From NCBI GenBank assembly GCA_964615905.1, contig CAZTUB010000020.1:31071-95070 (forward strand): DNA of 64,000 nt, in the 5' to 3' direction. A program made the translations under genes and the position numbers. Origin of the DNA: DATLMR01 sp964615905 (GTDB lineage Bacteria; Acidobacteriota; Blastocatellia; UBA7656). The number at the start of each line of letters is the position of its first letter. The stretch's first letter is position 1. Of the stretch, positions 36,744 through 46,201 are shown one piece after another. A model generated the notes under the pieces. The model saw only the letters and a list, made by a program, of their open reading frames with translations, was not told where the DNA came from and made no database searches.

Positions 36744-37091
36744 TCAGGGCGACGCGGCGAGAATCTGTCTCAATGTCGCGAGGTCTTCTTTCAGCACGTA
36801 GCCGCACGCCCCGGCCTGACGCGCCGTCTCACGCATCCAATCCTCGTCGTAGCTGGTGATGATGACCACGCGCGCATCCTGGTGCGCGGCGATGATCTGC
36901 CGCGTTGCTTCCACGCCATCGACGCTTCGCATGCGTATGTCCATCAAAACCCAGTCGGGGTGATACTCGTCATACGCCGCCAGCGCTTCGGCCCCGTCTG
37001 CGCATTCATAAATCGCTTCGCAGAGGCCCCCGACCAGTCGCTTGATCACGCCGCGCACACGTTCGCTGTCATCGACGAGCAAGAGTTTCAT
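36744..37091 (-). CDS. Stand-alone response regulator receiver domain
   Basis: 115 aa, a CheY/Spo0F-like single domain. Acidic pocket LLVDDSE, phosphoacceptor Asp in WVLMDIRM, Thr/Ser in VVIITSY and Lys in GYVLKED are all present. No output domain, so it acts by protein contact or in a phosphorelay. Its 5' half and upstream DNA are duplicated at 41109-41385. It lies downstream of the Kelch/HYR gene on the same strand. Confidence 0.9.
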   Translation of the reverse strand: MKLLLVDDSERVRGVIKRLVGGLCEAIYECADGAEALAAYDEYHPDWVLMDIRMRSVDGVEATRQIIAAHQDARVVIITSYDEDWMRETARQAGACGYVLKEDLATLRQILAASP

Positions 37092-37265
37092 ACGGGTGTC
37101 CTTTGGGGTGGCTTTCTAAATCGCGCATAGTATCGGCCAATTGAGTCTGTGAGTACATAGAGTCGACTACACGAATGTTCTGTGCGTTCACGCGCAGGTT
37201 GGCGGCGCATAGGCGCGTCACTCCATATGCCCGCCGCCTAGCAATCGCCGCAGGGCGAGAGCGTG

Positions 37266-37293
37266 CTCCCGGACTGTGATCACAGTCCGGGAG
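37266..37293. terminator. Perfect 28-bp palindrome between receiver and Kelch genes
   Basis: CTCCCGGACTGTGA followed directly by its exact reverse complement. No T-tract follows on either strand. It could be a Rho-independent-like hairpin of the Kelch gene transcript or a dimeric regulator site. Confidence 0.5.
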
Positions 37294-37300
37294 GCAGGGA

Positions 37301-37343
37301 GCGAAAGGCGCGACCAGTTGCCTGATCCCCGCGCGCCTTTCGC
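37301..37343. terminator. 12-bp inverted repeat downstream of the Kelch gene
   Basis: GCGAAAGGCGCG (37301-37312) and CGCGCCTTTCGC (37332-37343) are perfectly complementary with a 19-bp loop, 15 bp past the Kelch gene stop on the minus strand. This fits a transcription terminator or mRNA-stabilising stem; a poly-U tail is not seen. Confidence 0.5.
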
Positions 37344-37357
37344 CACTTAACTGTATA

Positions 37358-40300
37358 TCACTGACACGGGCTGGAGTTGTTGCGGATGTCGCGGTCGGTG
37401 ATCGGACATCGGTTCACGCCGCCGACTTGCAGGCTCGCCGTGCCGCGGTTGACGCTCGCAGTCAGCGAAGCGTTGATGCGGTGCGTGCCGACAGACTGCG
37501 CCAGCGTGAAGAGACCGCCCTTGCTCCTGCTCGCGCCGCGCCCCGCGTAGCTCGATCCGGCGCAGCAGTAGCGATAGTCACCCGTCTGGGAATTCCACAA
37601 CAGCATCGTCGCGGGATTGGAGTCGTCCTGCACGAATATGTCGAAGACCGTCACCGTGAAGCTGCATGTAGACGCGTTGCCCGTAGTATCTGTCGCATTG
37701 CAGGTGACGGTGGTCGTGCCGAGGGGGAAGATCGAACCGGAGGGCGGCAAGCATATGAACGTGACGCCGGGGCAGTTGTCGGAAACCACCGGCGCCGGGT
37801 AGGAGACGCCGACCGAAGGATCGCCGGGGCGTACGGTGACGCGCGTCTGGGCGGCCGGGCAACTGAGGGCTGGCGCCTGGGTGTCATTGACCGTGACCGG
37901 GAACGAGCAGTTGGCCGTCAGCCCCGCCCCATCCGTTACCGTGCAACTCACGGTTGTAGTCCCCTTCGCGAAGGACGTTCCGGACGGGGGCGAGCACACC
38001 ACTGCATTCGCCGACAGCGCGCAGTTATCCTTGGGGGTGGCGTTGAAGTTTACGACCGCCGCGCACATGCCCGGATCCGTGCCTTTCGTAATTGGGCTGG
38101 GGCACGTTATGGTCGGTTGTTCGGTGTCGTTGATTGTGACCGTGAAGCTGCAAGAATTGCTATTGCCCGCCGGGTCTGTGACCGTGCAGGTGACGGTCGT
38201 CGTGCCCACATTGAAGAACGAGCCCCTGTCCGGTACGCAGGAGAAAGAAGTCTGCCCGCAGTTATCTGAGGTTGTCGGAAGGGTATAGTCGATCATCTTT
38301 CCGCACAACCCCGGCGTGTTTGAATCGGTGATGTTTCCCGGACATGTGATGTTTGGGTCTTCTTCATCGCTTACGGTGACGTTGAACGAGCAGCTGGCCG
38401 TCAGCCCCGCTCCATCCGTAGCCGTGCAGGTGACCTGCGTCGTCCCCTTGTTAAAAAACGACCCGCTCGTGGGCGAGCACACTACGGTCGGGGCCGCGCA
38501 CAGCCCGTCGGATGCCCCGGTCGGGAATCTGACTACCGCGCCGCACGAGCCCGGGTCGGTGGCCTGATTGATGTCTGCGGGGCAGAGGATCGTCGGCGGC
38601 GTTGTGTCGTTCAGATTTCCCGAAAACGTAAACGGGAGAGGCAGCGTGAAGAACTCCGTGTCCGCCCCGCCTTCGATGTCAAAGATGCAGAAACTGACCG
38701 TGCCTTCGACCAGCGCGCCTATTCCGGCACTGAACGCGACATCGTAGGTCGGACAGGTGTCGAGGTCTTTTACATTGAGACAACCTTTTATGAAGGGTGC
38801 TATATTTGCCGCCGCCTCTACCCCGAAGTCGCACACGTCGCCACTCACTGTGGCTTCGAATGAAACTTCCGGCCCGACGGATAACTTGACGCACCCGCCT
38901 GCGGTCTCCACGAGGTCGAAATCCATGCTCGCGGTAAGGTCGCCGCTCGGCTTGATGCCCTCGGAGGTGAAGGCAATGGCCGCGTTCTGGTTAAAGTTGA
39001 GCGTCGTCGTAAAGGTCGTGCCCGGATCGTTGAACTCCAGTCTGATTCTCGCCACTATGCCGATGGCCAAACCGGCCTCGAAGTCCCCAAGCGTCACATT
39101 GAATTTGACGCTGGTCCCCGGTATAGCGAGCGGCGGGAGATCGTATTGTTCGGCGGTCACTTGAAAAATCAACGTGCCGTTCACGCTTTCGCTCACCTTG
39201 AGGTTACCGGCCAAAAGATCTCCCTCCAAACCGCCGCTGAAGGTGATGAAGCTGTTCGATTTCAGGCGTATGTCGATGCCCTCCTGGAACGGGCAAATAT
39301 TTTCTGGTATCCCGAAACAGGGCTTATCCTCTATATCGGTGAAGTCGAACGTCTCCGAACTGCTGCTATTGGTGACCGCCATCTCTGGCGGCCTCACGCC
39401 GGGTCGAACCTGCGACTCCATCTCCCAGACGAGCAGCCCTTCTTCAAGCTCGAAGCTGGCATCCCTGAACAGCATCGGCAGGGAGAGCTTTGCGGTCTTC
39501 GGCCTTGAGCCGGGCAGGCGGGCGTCACCGTAAGTGGTCTGGGCAATGTAAGCCGACTGTGCCCCCATAACGGTCAGCGTGTAGGTGACCCCTGGCTGGA
39601 ACTCTTCGACCGAGATGTCGCCGCTCGTGAAGTTTCCCTTCTCGTCGGCTACGACCTCTATCGCCTTGCGTCTGTGACCGGGCCGCGCCTCCTGGCGCAC
39701 GATGCGGACGGTTTCGTTAGGCTGCCACCCCGAACCGCTGATGAGGGGCCGCTCGCCCTGCGAATACTCAGCCTTGTCCGTCGTGACCGTCGCCGGCGAG
39801 CTTTCCACCAGGACGACCGACCGCACGTATTCGCCACCCTTGCCGATGCCGCCCGCGATGACCGCGCGGTTTGCTCCGGGCACTTCTGCGGAAGAGTAAT
39901 CCGCCCGCGCGAGCAATTCGTCGAACGAGTCAAGGCTTGTCTTGCTGGCAAGCGAGTAGTGGTGCAGCGGCTTGGAAGGGTCGGCTTTCGCGCTCTCGTC
40001 TAAAGTCATCTTGCTGTCTATGAGCGCGGCGCGCGCGCGCGACTGCAAAGTTTTTGAAGTCGGGAATATGTCTGCCGCGGGCGCCAGGTGGGCGGCGGCT
40101 CCGAATCTATTCAGGGCAGGGTCGTAAACTTCCATCGTACCGTCTGAGTCACCGCCGATGACCTGTACTTTCCCGTTCGGCAGGGTGTGGAGAGTCGCCC
40201 GGACCCGCTTGATGCGCATCGGCGCGCTTGTCGCAAAAAAGGTCTGGGCACGGACATCGAAAACCTCTGCCGAGCGCAATGACCGGCCGTCCTGGTCGAC

Positions 40301-41029
40301 CCCGCCCACCAGTAAGACGTTGCCATCACCGAGGAGTGACGCAGCGTGAAAGCTGCGCGCGGCGGTCAGCTTGGCCCCGAGCAGGGTCGTCCGGTTCGTG
40401 GAGGGGTCAAAAAGCTCGGCGCTGCCGTCCGGGCTGCCGCCCGTAATCAGGATGCGCCCATCTCGAAGCACGGTCGCCAGGTGCGCAGCGCGGGGCCTGC
40501 GTAGTTTCGGCCCGCGCGAAATCAGATTTGTCTGAGGGTTGAAAAGCTCGGTCGAGGCGAGGAGTTTTTTCTGATCCCAGCCGCCCGCGACAAGTACCCT
40601 GCCATCTGACAGCAGCGTCGCCGTTGGTCTTGAGCGGGCGACCTTTAAGGTTGCAACCACCTCAATCGACTGTGATTGAGCATTGACGACTTCGACTTCG
40701 CTCACCGGGCCGGTCTCGTTCTGACCGCCTATGATGGCAACTCGCCCGTCGCTTAGTGCTACGGAAGCATGTCCTCGGCGCGCTACGTTGAGCGCGAGCC
40801 TGCCGAGATATTGATCGGCGGCAGGCTCTCGGGAAGCCGAGGCGGTTTGCAGCGACCCGCCGGATCCAGCCTCTTGCTGATCCACTTCCGTTGTCTCCAC
40901 AGTGGCTTTGCTCGCTTCAGAGTACATCGGTGAGAGGGCCGAAGATCCGAGCATCGCCGCTACGATCAATAGCATGAGCATCCCAGCACGGTGGTTTTTA
41001 GCAGGGTAGTTTTTCACAGGGGCCTCCAA
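37358..41029 (-). CDS. Secreted Kelch-repeat / HYR-domain surface protein
   Basis: 1223 aa. Signal segment AGMLMLLIVAAMLGSSALSP (about 15-34). Five or so Kelch-type repeats at about 75-310 (for example GHASVALSDGRVAIIGGQ; PTATLLSDGRVLVAGGWDQKKLLASTELFNP) form a propeller. A linker with an Ig-like 'SGSGWQPNETVRI' unit follows. A large beta-rich central region (about 520-800) precedes four HYR domains (about 810-1135; TPPTILCPADINQATDPGSCGAVVRFP and ...GTTTVTCTVTD). The C-terminus has Cys pairs (YRYCCAG; NRCPITD...SPC). Such architectures are adhesive or matrix proteins; the partner is unknown. It lies between two copies of a receiver-gene segment. Confidence 0.9.
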   Translation of the reverse strand: MEAPVKNYPAKNHRAGMLMLLIVAAMLGSSALSPMYSEASKATVETTEVDQQEAGSGGSLQTASASREPAADQYLGRLALNVARRGHASVALSDGRVAIIGGQNETGPVSEVEVVNAQSQSIEVVATLKVARSRPTATLLSDGRVLVAGGWDQKKLLASTELFNPQTNLISRGPKLRRPRAAHLATVLRDGRILITGGSPDGSAELFDPSTNRTTLLGAKLTAARSFHAASLLGDGNVLLVGGVDQDGRSLRSAEVFDVRAQTFFATSAPMRIKRVRATLHTLPNGKVQVIGGDSDGTMEVYDPALNRFGAAAHLAPAADIFPTSKTLQSRARAALIDSKMTLDESAKADPSKPLHHYSLASKTSLDSFDELLARADYSSAEVPGANRAVIAGGIGKGGEYVRSVVLVESSPATVTTDKAEYSQGERPLISGSGWQPNETVRIVRQEARPGHRRKAIEVVADEKGNFTSGDISVEEFQPGVTYTLTVMGAQSAYIAQTTYGDARLPGSRPKTAKLSLPMLFRDASFELEEGLLVWEMESQVRPGVRPPEMAVTNSSSSETFDFTDIEDKPCFGIPENICPFQEGIDIRLKSNSFITFSGGLEGDLLAGNLKVSESVNGTLIFQVTAEQYDLPPLAIPGTSVKFNVTLGDFEAGLAIGIVARIRLEFNDPGTTFTTTLNFNQNAAIAFTSEGIKPSGDLTASMDFDLVETAGGCVKLSVGPEVSFEATVSGDVCDFGVEAAANIAPFIKGCLNVKDLDTCPTYDVAFSAGIGALVEGTVSFCIFDIEGGADTEFFTLPLPFTFSGNLNDTTPPTILCPADINQATDPGSCGAVVRFPTGASDGLCAAPTVVCSPTSGSFFNKGTTQVTCTATDGAGLTASCSFNVTVSDEEDPNITCPGNITDSNTPGLCGKMIDYTLPTTSDNCGQTSFSCVPDRGSFFNVGTTTVTCTVTDPAGNSNSCSFTVTINDTEQPTITCPSPITKGTDPGMCAAVVNFNATPKDNCALSANAVVCSPPSGTSFAKGTTTVSCTVTDGAGLTANCSFPVTVNDTQAPALSCPAAQTRVTVRPGDPSVGVSYPAPVVSDNCPGVTFICLPPSGSIFPLGTTTVTCNATDTTGNASTCSFTVTVFDIFVQDDSNPATMLLWNSQTGDYRYCCAGSSYAGRGASRSKGGLFTLAQSVGTHRINASLTASVNRGTASLQVGGVNRCPITDRDIRNNSSPCQ

Positions 41030-41052
41030 GATTCGGGTAATAGAGTTATTGC

Positions 41053-41286
41053 CTAAGCTAAGGGACGGGTCACAGGCGGATTGCCGGGCCCGTCGAGGTG
41101 TTGCATGCGGATATCAATCAGCACCCGGTCGGGGTGAAACTCGTCGTACGCCGCCAGCGCTTCGGCTCCGTCCGCGCATTCATAAATCGCTTCGCGGAGG
41201 CCCCCGACCAGTCGCTTGATCACGCCGCGCACACGTTCGCTGTCATCGACGAGCAAGAGTTTTGTACAGGTGTCGTTTGAGCTTGT
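41053..41286 (-). pseudogene. Broken duplicate of the receiver gene
   Basis: Encodes TKLLLVDDSERVRGVIKRLVGGLREAIYECADGAEALAAYDEFHPDRVLIDIRMQHLDG, nearly identical to the N-terminal 60 residues of the intact receiver at 36744-37091, then runs into unrelated codons and stops. The start codon is changed (ACA for ATG at the equivalent position). The domain lacks the Thr and Lys strands, so it cannot fold as a receiver. Confidence 0.75.
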
Positions 41287-41400
41287 GCCTGAATCGCGCT
41301 CAGTATCGACGAAAAGCCGTTGTGAGTAAATAGAGTTGAATACACGAATGGCCTGTGCGTGAACGCACAGATTGACTATGCGCGCACGCACGGCGGCAGG

Positions 41401-42057
41401 CTACAGCAGTTCGGATTTATAGCGCAGGGCGAAGCGCAACAGGACGTGGCTTCCGTGAATGTCGAGCTTGCGGCAGATGTTGGTGCGGTGGTTTTCGACC
41501 GTGCGGTAATGAGAGCCCATCTCGTCGGCGATCTCTTTGCTAGTCTTGTACTCGGCGATCAATCGCAGGACGCGGCGTTCGGTAGGGGTCAGGCCGGCGA
41601 TCCCCTGGCTCTGGCTGGCGAACTGAGCGGCCCGGCGGCTGCGGTTCAACAGGTATGCGGTGATGGCGGCGCTGATGTAACTGTGACCCGCGGCGACCCG
41701 CTTGATGGCTTCGACGATCTCGGTGACTGCGCTATCCTTGAGCAGGTAGCCTTGCGCCCCCAGATCCATCGCTTCGTTAAACAGTTCTTCTTCGCTGTGC
41801 ATGGTCAGGAAGATGATTTTGACGGGCAGCTTCCTGCGTTCAGCTTCGAGGATCACGTCGAAGCCGGTCAGGCGCGGCAGGTTGATGTCCAAGAGCGCCA
41901 CGTCGGGCCGCAACTCCTCGATGAGTTTCAGCGCAACTTCGCCGTCGCCGGCTTCGGCCAGCACCTTGATCTCCGGCGCGGCGGTGATGATCTGCACCAA
42001 TCCTTTGCGCACTATGGGGTGGTCGTCGGCGACCACGAGTTTGATTTCATCGCTCAT
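41401..42057 (-). CDS. NarL/FixJ-type response regulator with LuxR HTH
   Basis: 218 aa. Receiver (VVADDHPIVRKGL, DVALLDINLP with phosphoacceptor Asp, IIFLTMHSEE, GYLLKDS) is followed by a LuxR-type HTH (LTPTERRVLRLIAEYKTSKEIADEMGSHYRTVENHRTNICRKLDIHG). Its ATG lies inside the 3' end of the sensor kinase gene (11-nt overlap), so the two are a coupled two-component system. Targets are unknown; the adjacent Kelch/HYR surface protein is a candidate. Confidence 0.95.
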   Translation of the reverse strand: MSDEIKLVVADDHPIVRKGLVQIITAAPEIKVLAEAGDGEVALKLIEELRPDVALLDINLPRLTGFDVILEAERRKLPVKIIFLTMHSEEELFNEAMDLGAQGYLLKDSAVTEIVEAIKRVAAGHSYISAAITAYLLNRSRRAAQFASQSQGIAGLTPTERRVLRLIAEYKTSKEIADEMGSHYRTVENHRTNICRKLDIHGSHVLLRFALRYKSELL

Positions 42058-45000
42058 GCGGCTTGCCTTTCAGACTAATATTAATCGATACGGTCGTGCC
42101 TTGTCCCGGCTCGCCCTGAACGTGCGCCTCGCCGCCGAGCAGGCGGGCGCGCTCGGCGATGCCGGTCAATCCAAAACCCGATTCTTGAGACGGCGCGGCC
42201 TGATTCGATGCGGCGAAGCCCCGGCCATTGTCTTTGATCGTCACCGTGAGGCTTTGTTCGCCTTGACGGATAACGACGCTCGCCTCGGTCGCGGCAGAAT
42301 GTTTGACGACGTTGTTGAGGCCCTCCTGCACGATGCGGTAGAGGTTGATCTCTTCGTCCTGCGCAAACAGCCCGTCGATGTGATCGAGGTCGGCGGAGAA
42401 TTTTATGTCGCAGGCTTTGGTGACATTATCGATGAGCGATTCGATGGAGCGCGTCAGGCCGAACTGGTCGAGATGGAAAGGGCGCAGGTTGTAAGAAATC
42501 TCTTTGACTTCGCTGATGGCGCGCGAGGTTTCCGACGAAATTTCCTGAGCCTGCTGGCGCATGATCTCCTGGTCCGACGGGTAGAGCATCATCACCGCCA
42601 GATTCTTGATGACGATAAGGCTTTGCCCGAGGCTGTCGTGGAGTTCGGCCGCGATGCGCTTGCGCTCTGCCTCCTGCGAAGCGATCAACTGACGCGAGAA
42701 CCCTTCCTGGGCGGCCCTTGCTCGTTTCAGTTGACGCACACGAAGCTGATAAGCATAGGCGACCAGGCCCAGAGTCAACAGTGCCGAAAGCGTGATAAAC
42801 CACCAGGTGCGATAAAACGGCGGTAAGACGGTGACGCGCAGACTCTTGCCCTCTGTGTTCCAGATGCCTTCCCCGTTATCGGCGATGACCCTGAAAGTGT
42901 AGCTGCCCGGCGGCAGGTGCGTGTAATAAGCCGTGCGCCGCGACCCCGCCTCTACCCAGTCGTCGTCCAGACCCACGAGCCGGTACTTGAAGCGAATCTG
43001 CTGCGGTCGGCCCCAGCTCAGACCCGTGTAATGAATCTCAAGATTCCCCTGACCGGGATTGATTTCGACAGCTTCGCTAATCGGCAGCGGCAGCCGGTCA
43101 AGCGTCACCTGTTCGATGGCTAAGAGCGGCGGCTGTAAACTCTGCTTCCTCGGGTCAATCACCACCGCGCCCTTTATGGTAGGGAACCACAGCCGCCCGT
43201 CGCGGGTCTTCCACCCCGCCGGGCTCGAAGCGTTGCACTCGGGGTTCAGCATGCCGTCGGCGACGCCATAGGCAAAAGAGGTTACGGACCTGGTGCGGCC
43301 ATCGGCAAAGTCGTTTAGCTCCTTCAGAGCAACGCGGTAGATGCCTCGGTTGCAACTCATCCACAGGTCGCCGCCGTCATCTGCGTCCGGCAGTATCTGG
43401 AAGGCGACGTTGTCAAAGAGGCCGTCCCTGGCGGTGACGGTTATGAACTTCCCATCCTTGAACCGGCTCAAGCCTTCGTCGAGCGTGCTGACCCAGAGCG
43501 CGCCCCCGGGGTCTTCGTACATGGCCATGACGAAATTGCTCGTCCCCTCCTTCGTGGTCCAGGTCGTGATGCGGCCGTCTCGGAAGCGGCTTACCCCGCC
43601 GTTGCGGGTGCCGAACCATATGTCACCCTCGCGGTCTTCATAGATGACCCGCACGTAATCGCTCGCCAATCCGTCTTGGGTGGTGTAGACGGTGAAGCGC
43701 CCGTCGCGAAACAGGTTCACGCCGCCGCCATAGGTGGCCACCCACAGGTTCCCCGCGCGGTCTTCATGGACGGCGGAGACGTTGTCGCTGGACAGGCCGT
43801 CTTTTGTGGTCCAGGTGGTGAAGCGGCCATCCTTAAACCTGATGACGCCATGACCGCCGGTGCCAAGCCACAGGTTCCCGGCCGCATCCTCGCAGATCGC
43901 CGGGATGTACCTGGAAGGCAGACCGTCTTTCATCGTGTAGACGGTAAATTTCCCGTCCTTGAACCTGTTCAGCCCCTTATGGGTACTTATCCAGACGGTG
44001 CCGGACGCGTCCTCGTATATTGCCCAAATGAAGTCGTCAGCCAGCCCGTCCTGCGCGGTGTAAACCTGGAAGCGCCCGTGCTTGAGCTGACTCAAGCCTC
44101 CGTTTGTGCCTAACCAGAGATCGCCTTCCGGGTCCTGATAGATCGCCGCCACGCGGTCGCCGGGTAACCCGTTCACTGCGGTGTAGTGAGAGAAGCGGCC
44201 TTCGCTCAACCGGAACAGCCCCGCGTTGGAAGTCCCGAACCACACGCTGCCTTCGCGGTCTTGATGGATCGATAGGACCAGGGCCCGCGCGAGCTCAGCG
44301 GGAAGGCCGTCAGTCGTAAAGCGGCCTCGGTCGAAACGTTTCAGACCGACATCGGTCGCCACCCAGAGAAGACCTGCGCGGTCCCGGTTGAGGGTCCGCA
44401 CAAGGTTGTGCGTCAGCCCGCCCGGCGCGGTGTAGGTCGTGAAGCGGCCATCTTTGAACAGGGCCAGGCCGACTCTTGTCCCGACCCAGAGCCCGCCGTC
44501 GGGGTCTTCGGCCAGCGCCTCGACAGAATCACTTGGCAAGCCGTCGCGCGTCGAGTAGACGGTGAAGTGACCGTCCTTAAACAGCGCCACCCCGCCATAC
44601 GTGCCGACCCACAGATTACCCGCGCGGTCTTCGAGCAACGCCCTGACGTGATCGTCGGGCAGCCCGTCCCCGGTCGTGTAGAGTCGAAAGCGACCCTCGC
44701 GATAGAGATTCAGACCGCTGCCGTCTGTGCCCAGCCAGAGGTCGCCTGCGCGGTCTTCAAGCAGCGCCGTGATCAGGCTGCCCTTGATTTCGCTGGTGTT
44801 GCTGCTGTCAAAGACTGTGAAGCCTGCCCCGTCGAATCGGGCGACCCCCGCCTGCGTTCCAAGCCACAGGTACCCGTCGCGCGTTCTGGTGATGGCCTGC
44901 ACGGTGTTCTGCGGCAAGCCCTGTTGTTCCTGCCAGACGAACTGCTGATAGCGGCCAAACACTTTATGAGGGCTGAACGCCTGGGCAAGGGCGCTGCCGG

Positions 45001-45103
45001 GCAGCAGGCAGGTGAGCCACAGCAGCGTGACCAGACGTTTCTTATTCCTGCTGAAGCCGTGTGCGCGGCGGCCATGCGCCGGATTGCGGATCATCAACGC
45101 CAT
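42047..45103 (-). CDS. Reg_prop beta-propeller hybrid sensor histidine kinase (HisKA_3)
   Basis: About 1018 aa from ATG 45103; the start is uncertain (45094 and 45298 possible, no strong RBS). Signal/TM KKRLVTLLWLTCLLPGSALAQ. About 14 Reg_prop repeats (DGLPSDSVEALAEDPDGGLWVGTRVGLALFKDGRFTTY type) make two extracytoplasmic propellers. A Y_Y_Y domain (LPPGSYTFRVIADNGEGIWN) and TM helix (WWFITLSALLTLGLVAYAYQL) follow. The kinase has H-box ELHDSLGQSLIVIKNLAV, N-box EGLNNVVKHSAA, G1 DNGRGF and G2 GFGLTGIAERARLLGG. It resembles Bacteroidetes glycan sensors but with a NarL-family kinase core, phosphorylating the overlapping regulator. Confidence 0.92.
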   Translation of the reverse strand: MALMIRNPAHGRRAHGFSRNKKRLVTLLWLTCLLPGSALAQAFSPHKVFGRYQQFVWQEQQGLPQNTVQAITRTRDGYLWLGTQAGVARFDGAGFTVFDSSNTSEIKGSLITALLEDRAGDLWLGTDGSGLNLYREGRFRLYTTGDGLPDDHVRALLEDRAGNLWVGTYGGVALFKDGHFTVYSTRDGLPSDSVEALAEDPDGGLWVGTRVGLALFKDGRFTTYTAPGGLTHNLVRTLNRDRAGLLWVATDVGLKRFDRGRFTTDGLPAELARALVLSIHQDREGSVWFGTSNAGLFRLSEGRFSHYTAVNGLPGDRVAAIYQDPEGDLWLGTNGGLSQLKHGRFQVYTAQDGLADDFIWAIYEDASGTVWISTHKGLNRFKDGKFTVYTMKDGLPSRYIPAICEDAAGNLWLGTGGHGVIRFKDGRFTTWTTKDGLSSDNVSAVHEDRAGNLWVATYGGGVNLFRDGRFTVYTTQDGLASDYVRVIYEDREGDIWFGTRNGGVSRFRDGRITTWTTKEGTSNFVMAMYEDPGGALWVSTLDEGLSRFKDGKFITVTARDGLFDNVAFQILPDADDGGDLWMSCNRGIYRVALKELNDFADGRTRSVTSFAYGVADGMLNPECNASSPAGWKTRDGRLWFPTIKGAVVIDPRKQSLQPPLLAIEQVTLDRLPLPISEAVEINPGQGNLEIHYTGLSWGRPQQIRFKYRLVGLDDDWVEAGSRRTAYYTHLPPGSYTFRVIADNGEGIWNTEGKSLRVTVLPPFYRTWWFITLSALLTLGLVAYAYQLRVRQLKRARAAQEGFSRQLIASQEAERKRIAAELHDSLGQSLIVIKNLAVMMLYPSDQEIMRQQAQEISSETSRAISEVKEISYNLRPFHLDQFGLTRSIESLIDNVTKACDIKFSADLDHIDGLFAQDEEINLYRIVQEGLNNVVKHSAATEASVVIRQGEQSLTVTIKDNGRGFAASNQAAPSQESGFGLTGIAERARLLGGEAHVQGEPGQGTTVSINISLKGKPHER

Positions 45104-45375
45104 CGTATTGAATGCAACCGATAGTGAGATACGGCTGCCACGCTGGCAGCAGGAGAAAGATACCGGAAGGTGAAAAGACAGACAATGTTTTTTGGAGAGC
45201 TCGCGCATAGCCGGTGCAGGAAGTTGCAGGACGGGCAACAAACATTTCCCGTATTCTACATATAATTCTCTGAGCGGCTGGGTAAGTATTGAAGACAATA
45301 ACCTGGCAATAATCCCTAATGGATTATCTGGACTATTAGCCGTAAAATGAGATGGCTTTTCGTCTGCCTACTTAT

Positions 45376-45388
45376 AAGTTAGACGCTT
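45376..45388 (+). repeat. attC R' half, left edge of the main array
   Basis: AGTTAGACGC with GTTAGAC at 45378-45384, 40 bp before the first array gene. No left half was found; the sequence to its left belongs to the sensor-kinase promoter region. Confidence 0.45.
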
Positions 45389-45424
45389 CGCGTCGAGTTC
45401 GCCAAATGCTACTCTCTCATTTAC

Positions 45425-45910
45425 ATGACCCAACAACAAAAACGGTGGTCGAGATCTCGCATCCTAATCACGCTCATCGGCCTTGGATTGCTTATCTTTA
45501 GCCTTACCCAATTCGTTAAGACGATTGAGTTCGTCAATTCTGCTAAGGAGGCAGTGGGCAGTTTGACTGAGGTCAATGAGAAGGGTAGGAGAGGCAAGCT
45601 ATACTATAGAGTTTCATATAATCCTGACATACCGCGCGATCACGAGTTCGAGACATTCAGGAGGATTAATATAGAGAGGGAAGGCCATGCCTCGATGACT
45701 GAAGAGTTCATCTTTCGGTCTTATAATCCACTAGTGGGGATATGGTTCGAAGGAAGTGTTCCAGTTATATATAATCCTGTGGACCCGAATGAGGCGACTG
45801 TCAATACGGTGTCATCACTATATGGACTCACCATAACGCCATTGATTGCAGGTGCTGTGTTGATTGGTTGGAGTGTAAGGCGGGAAATAAAAGGTAGAGG
45901 AAGAAGCTGA
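45425..45910 (+). CDS. DUF3592-type membrane protein (cassette gene)
   Basis: 161 aa. N-terminal TM helix (ILITLIGLGLLIFSLTQFV), a beta-rich extracytoplasmic domain (AVGSLTEVNEKGRRGKLYYRVSYNPDIPRDHEFETF ... PVIYNPVDPNEATVNTVSSL), and a C-terminal TM helix (LTITPLIAGAVLIGWSV). The 'G.V..V.Y.P.dP..a' layout fits DUF3592. Function unknown. It is the first gene of the contiguous attC array and visibly AT-richer than the minus-strand neighbours. Confidence 0.75.
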   Translation: MTQQQKRWSRSRILITLIGLGLLIFSLTQFVKTIEFVNSAKEAVGSLTEVNEKGRRGKLYYRVSYNPDIPRDHEFETFRRINIEREGHASMTEEFIFRSYNPLVGIWFEGSVPVIYNPVDPNEATVNTVSSLYGLTITPLIAGAVLIGWSVRREIKGRGRS

Positions 45911-45933
45911 GAAAGGGTATGACAAGGTAAGGT

Positions 45934-46030
45934 GCGTCTAACTACTGCATGCAGCGGAGGCCGCGAAGCTAGTCTCGTATGTATCCCTCAATGCCGTTCG
46001 CGGCCCCGCTGATGCGAGACGTTGGGTGGC
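45934..46030 (+). repeat. attC site
   Basis: R'' GTCTAAC 45936-45942, left arm TGCATGCAGCGGAGGCCGCG, right arm CGCGGCCCCGCTGATGCGAGAC, R' GTTGGGT 46021-46027. Ends and arms match the rest of the array. Confidence 0.8.
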
Positions 46031-46201
46031 TTCGCATGGGGATGAGACTGGGAGGAAATCCGATTGGGCGAGGAGAACCAGGAACCCGGCAACGACCGGA
46101 AGGGAGACCGATCCGTCTCCTATGTGACTCCCGAGGGCGAGCACCTCGGGACGAGCAATGACAACACCAATTCTTCCGCAGACAAACGAAAGGAGATCAA
46201 G

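Noticed and set aside
41359..42078. 239-codon plus-strand frame antisense to the NarL regulator
   Set aside because: Composition mirrors the regulator codons; the minus strand encodes complete receiver and LuxR domains.
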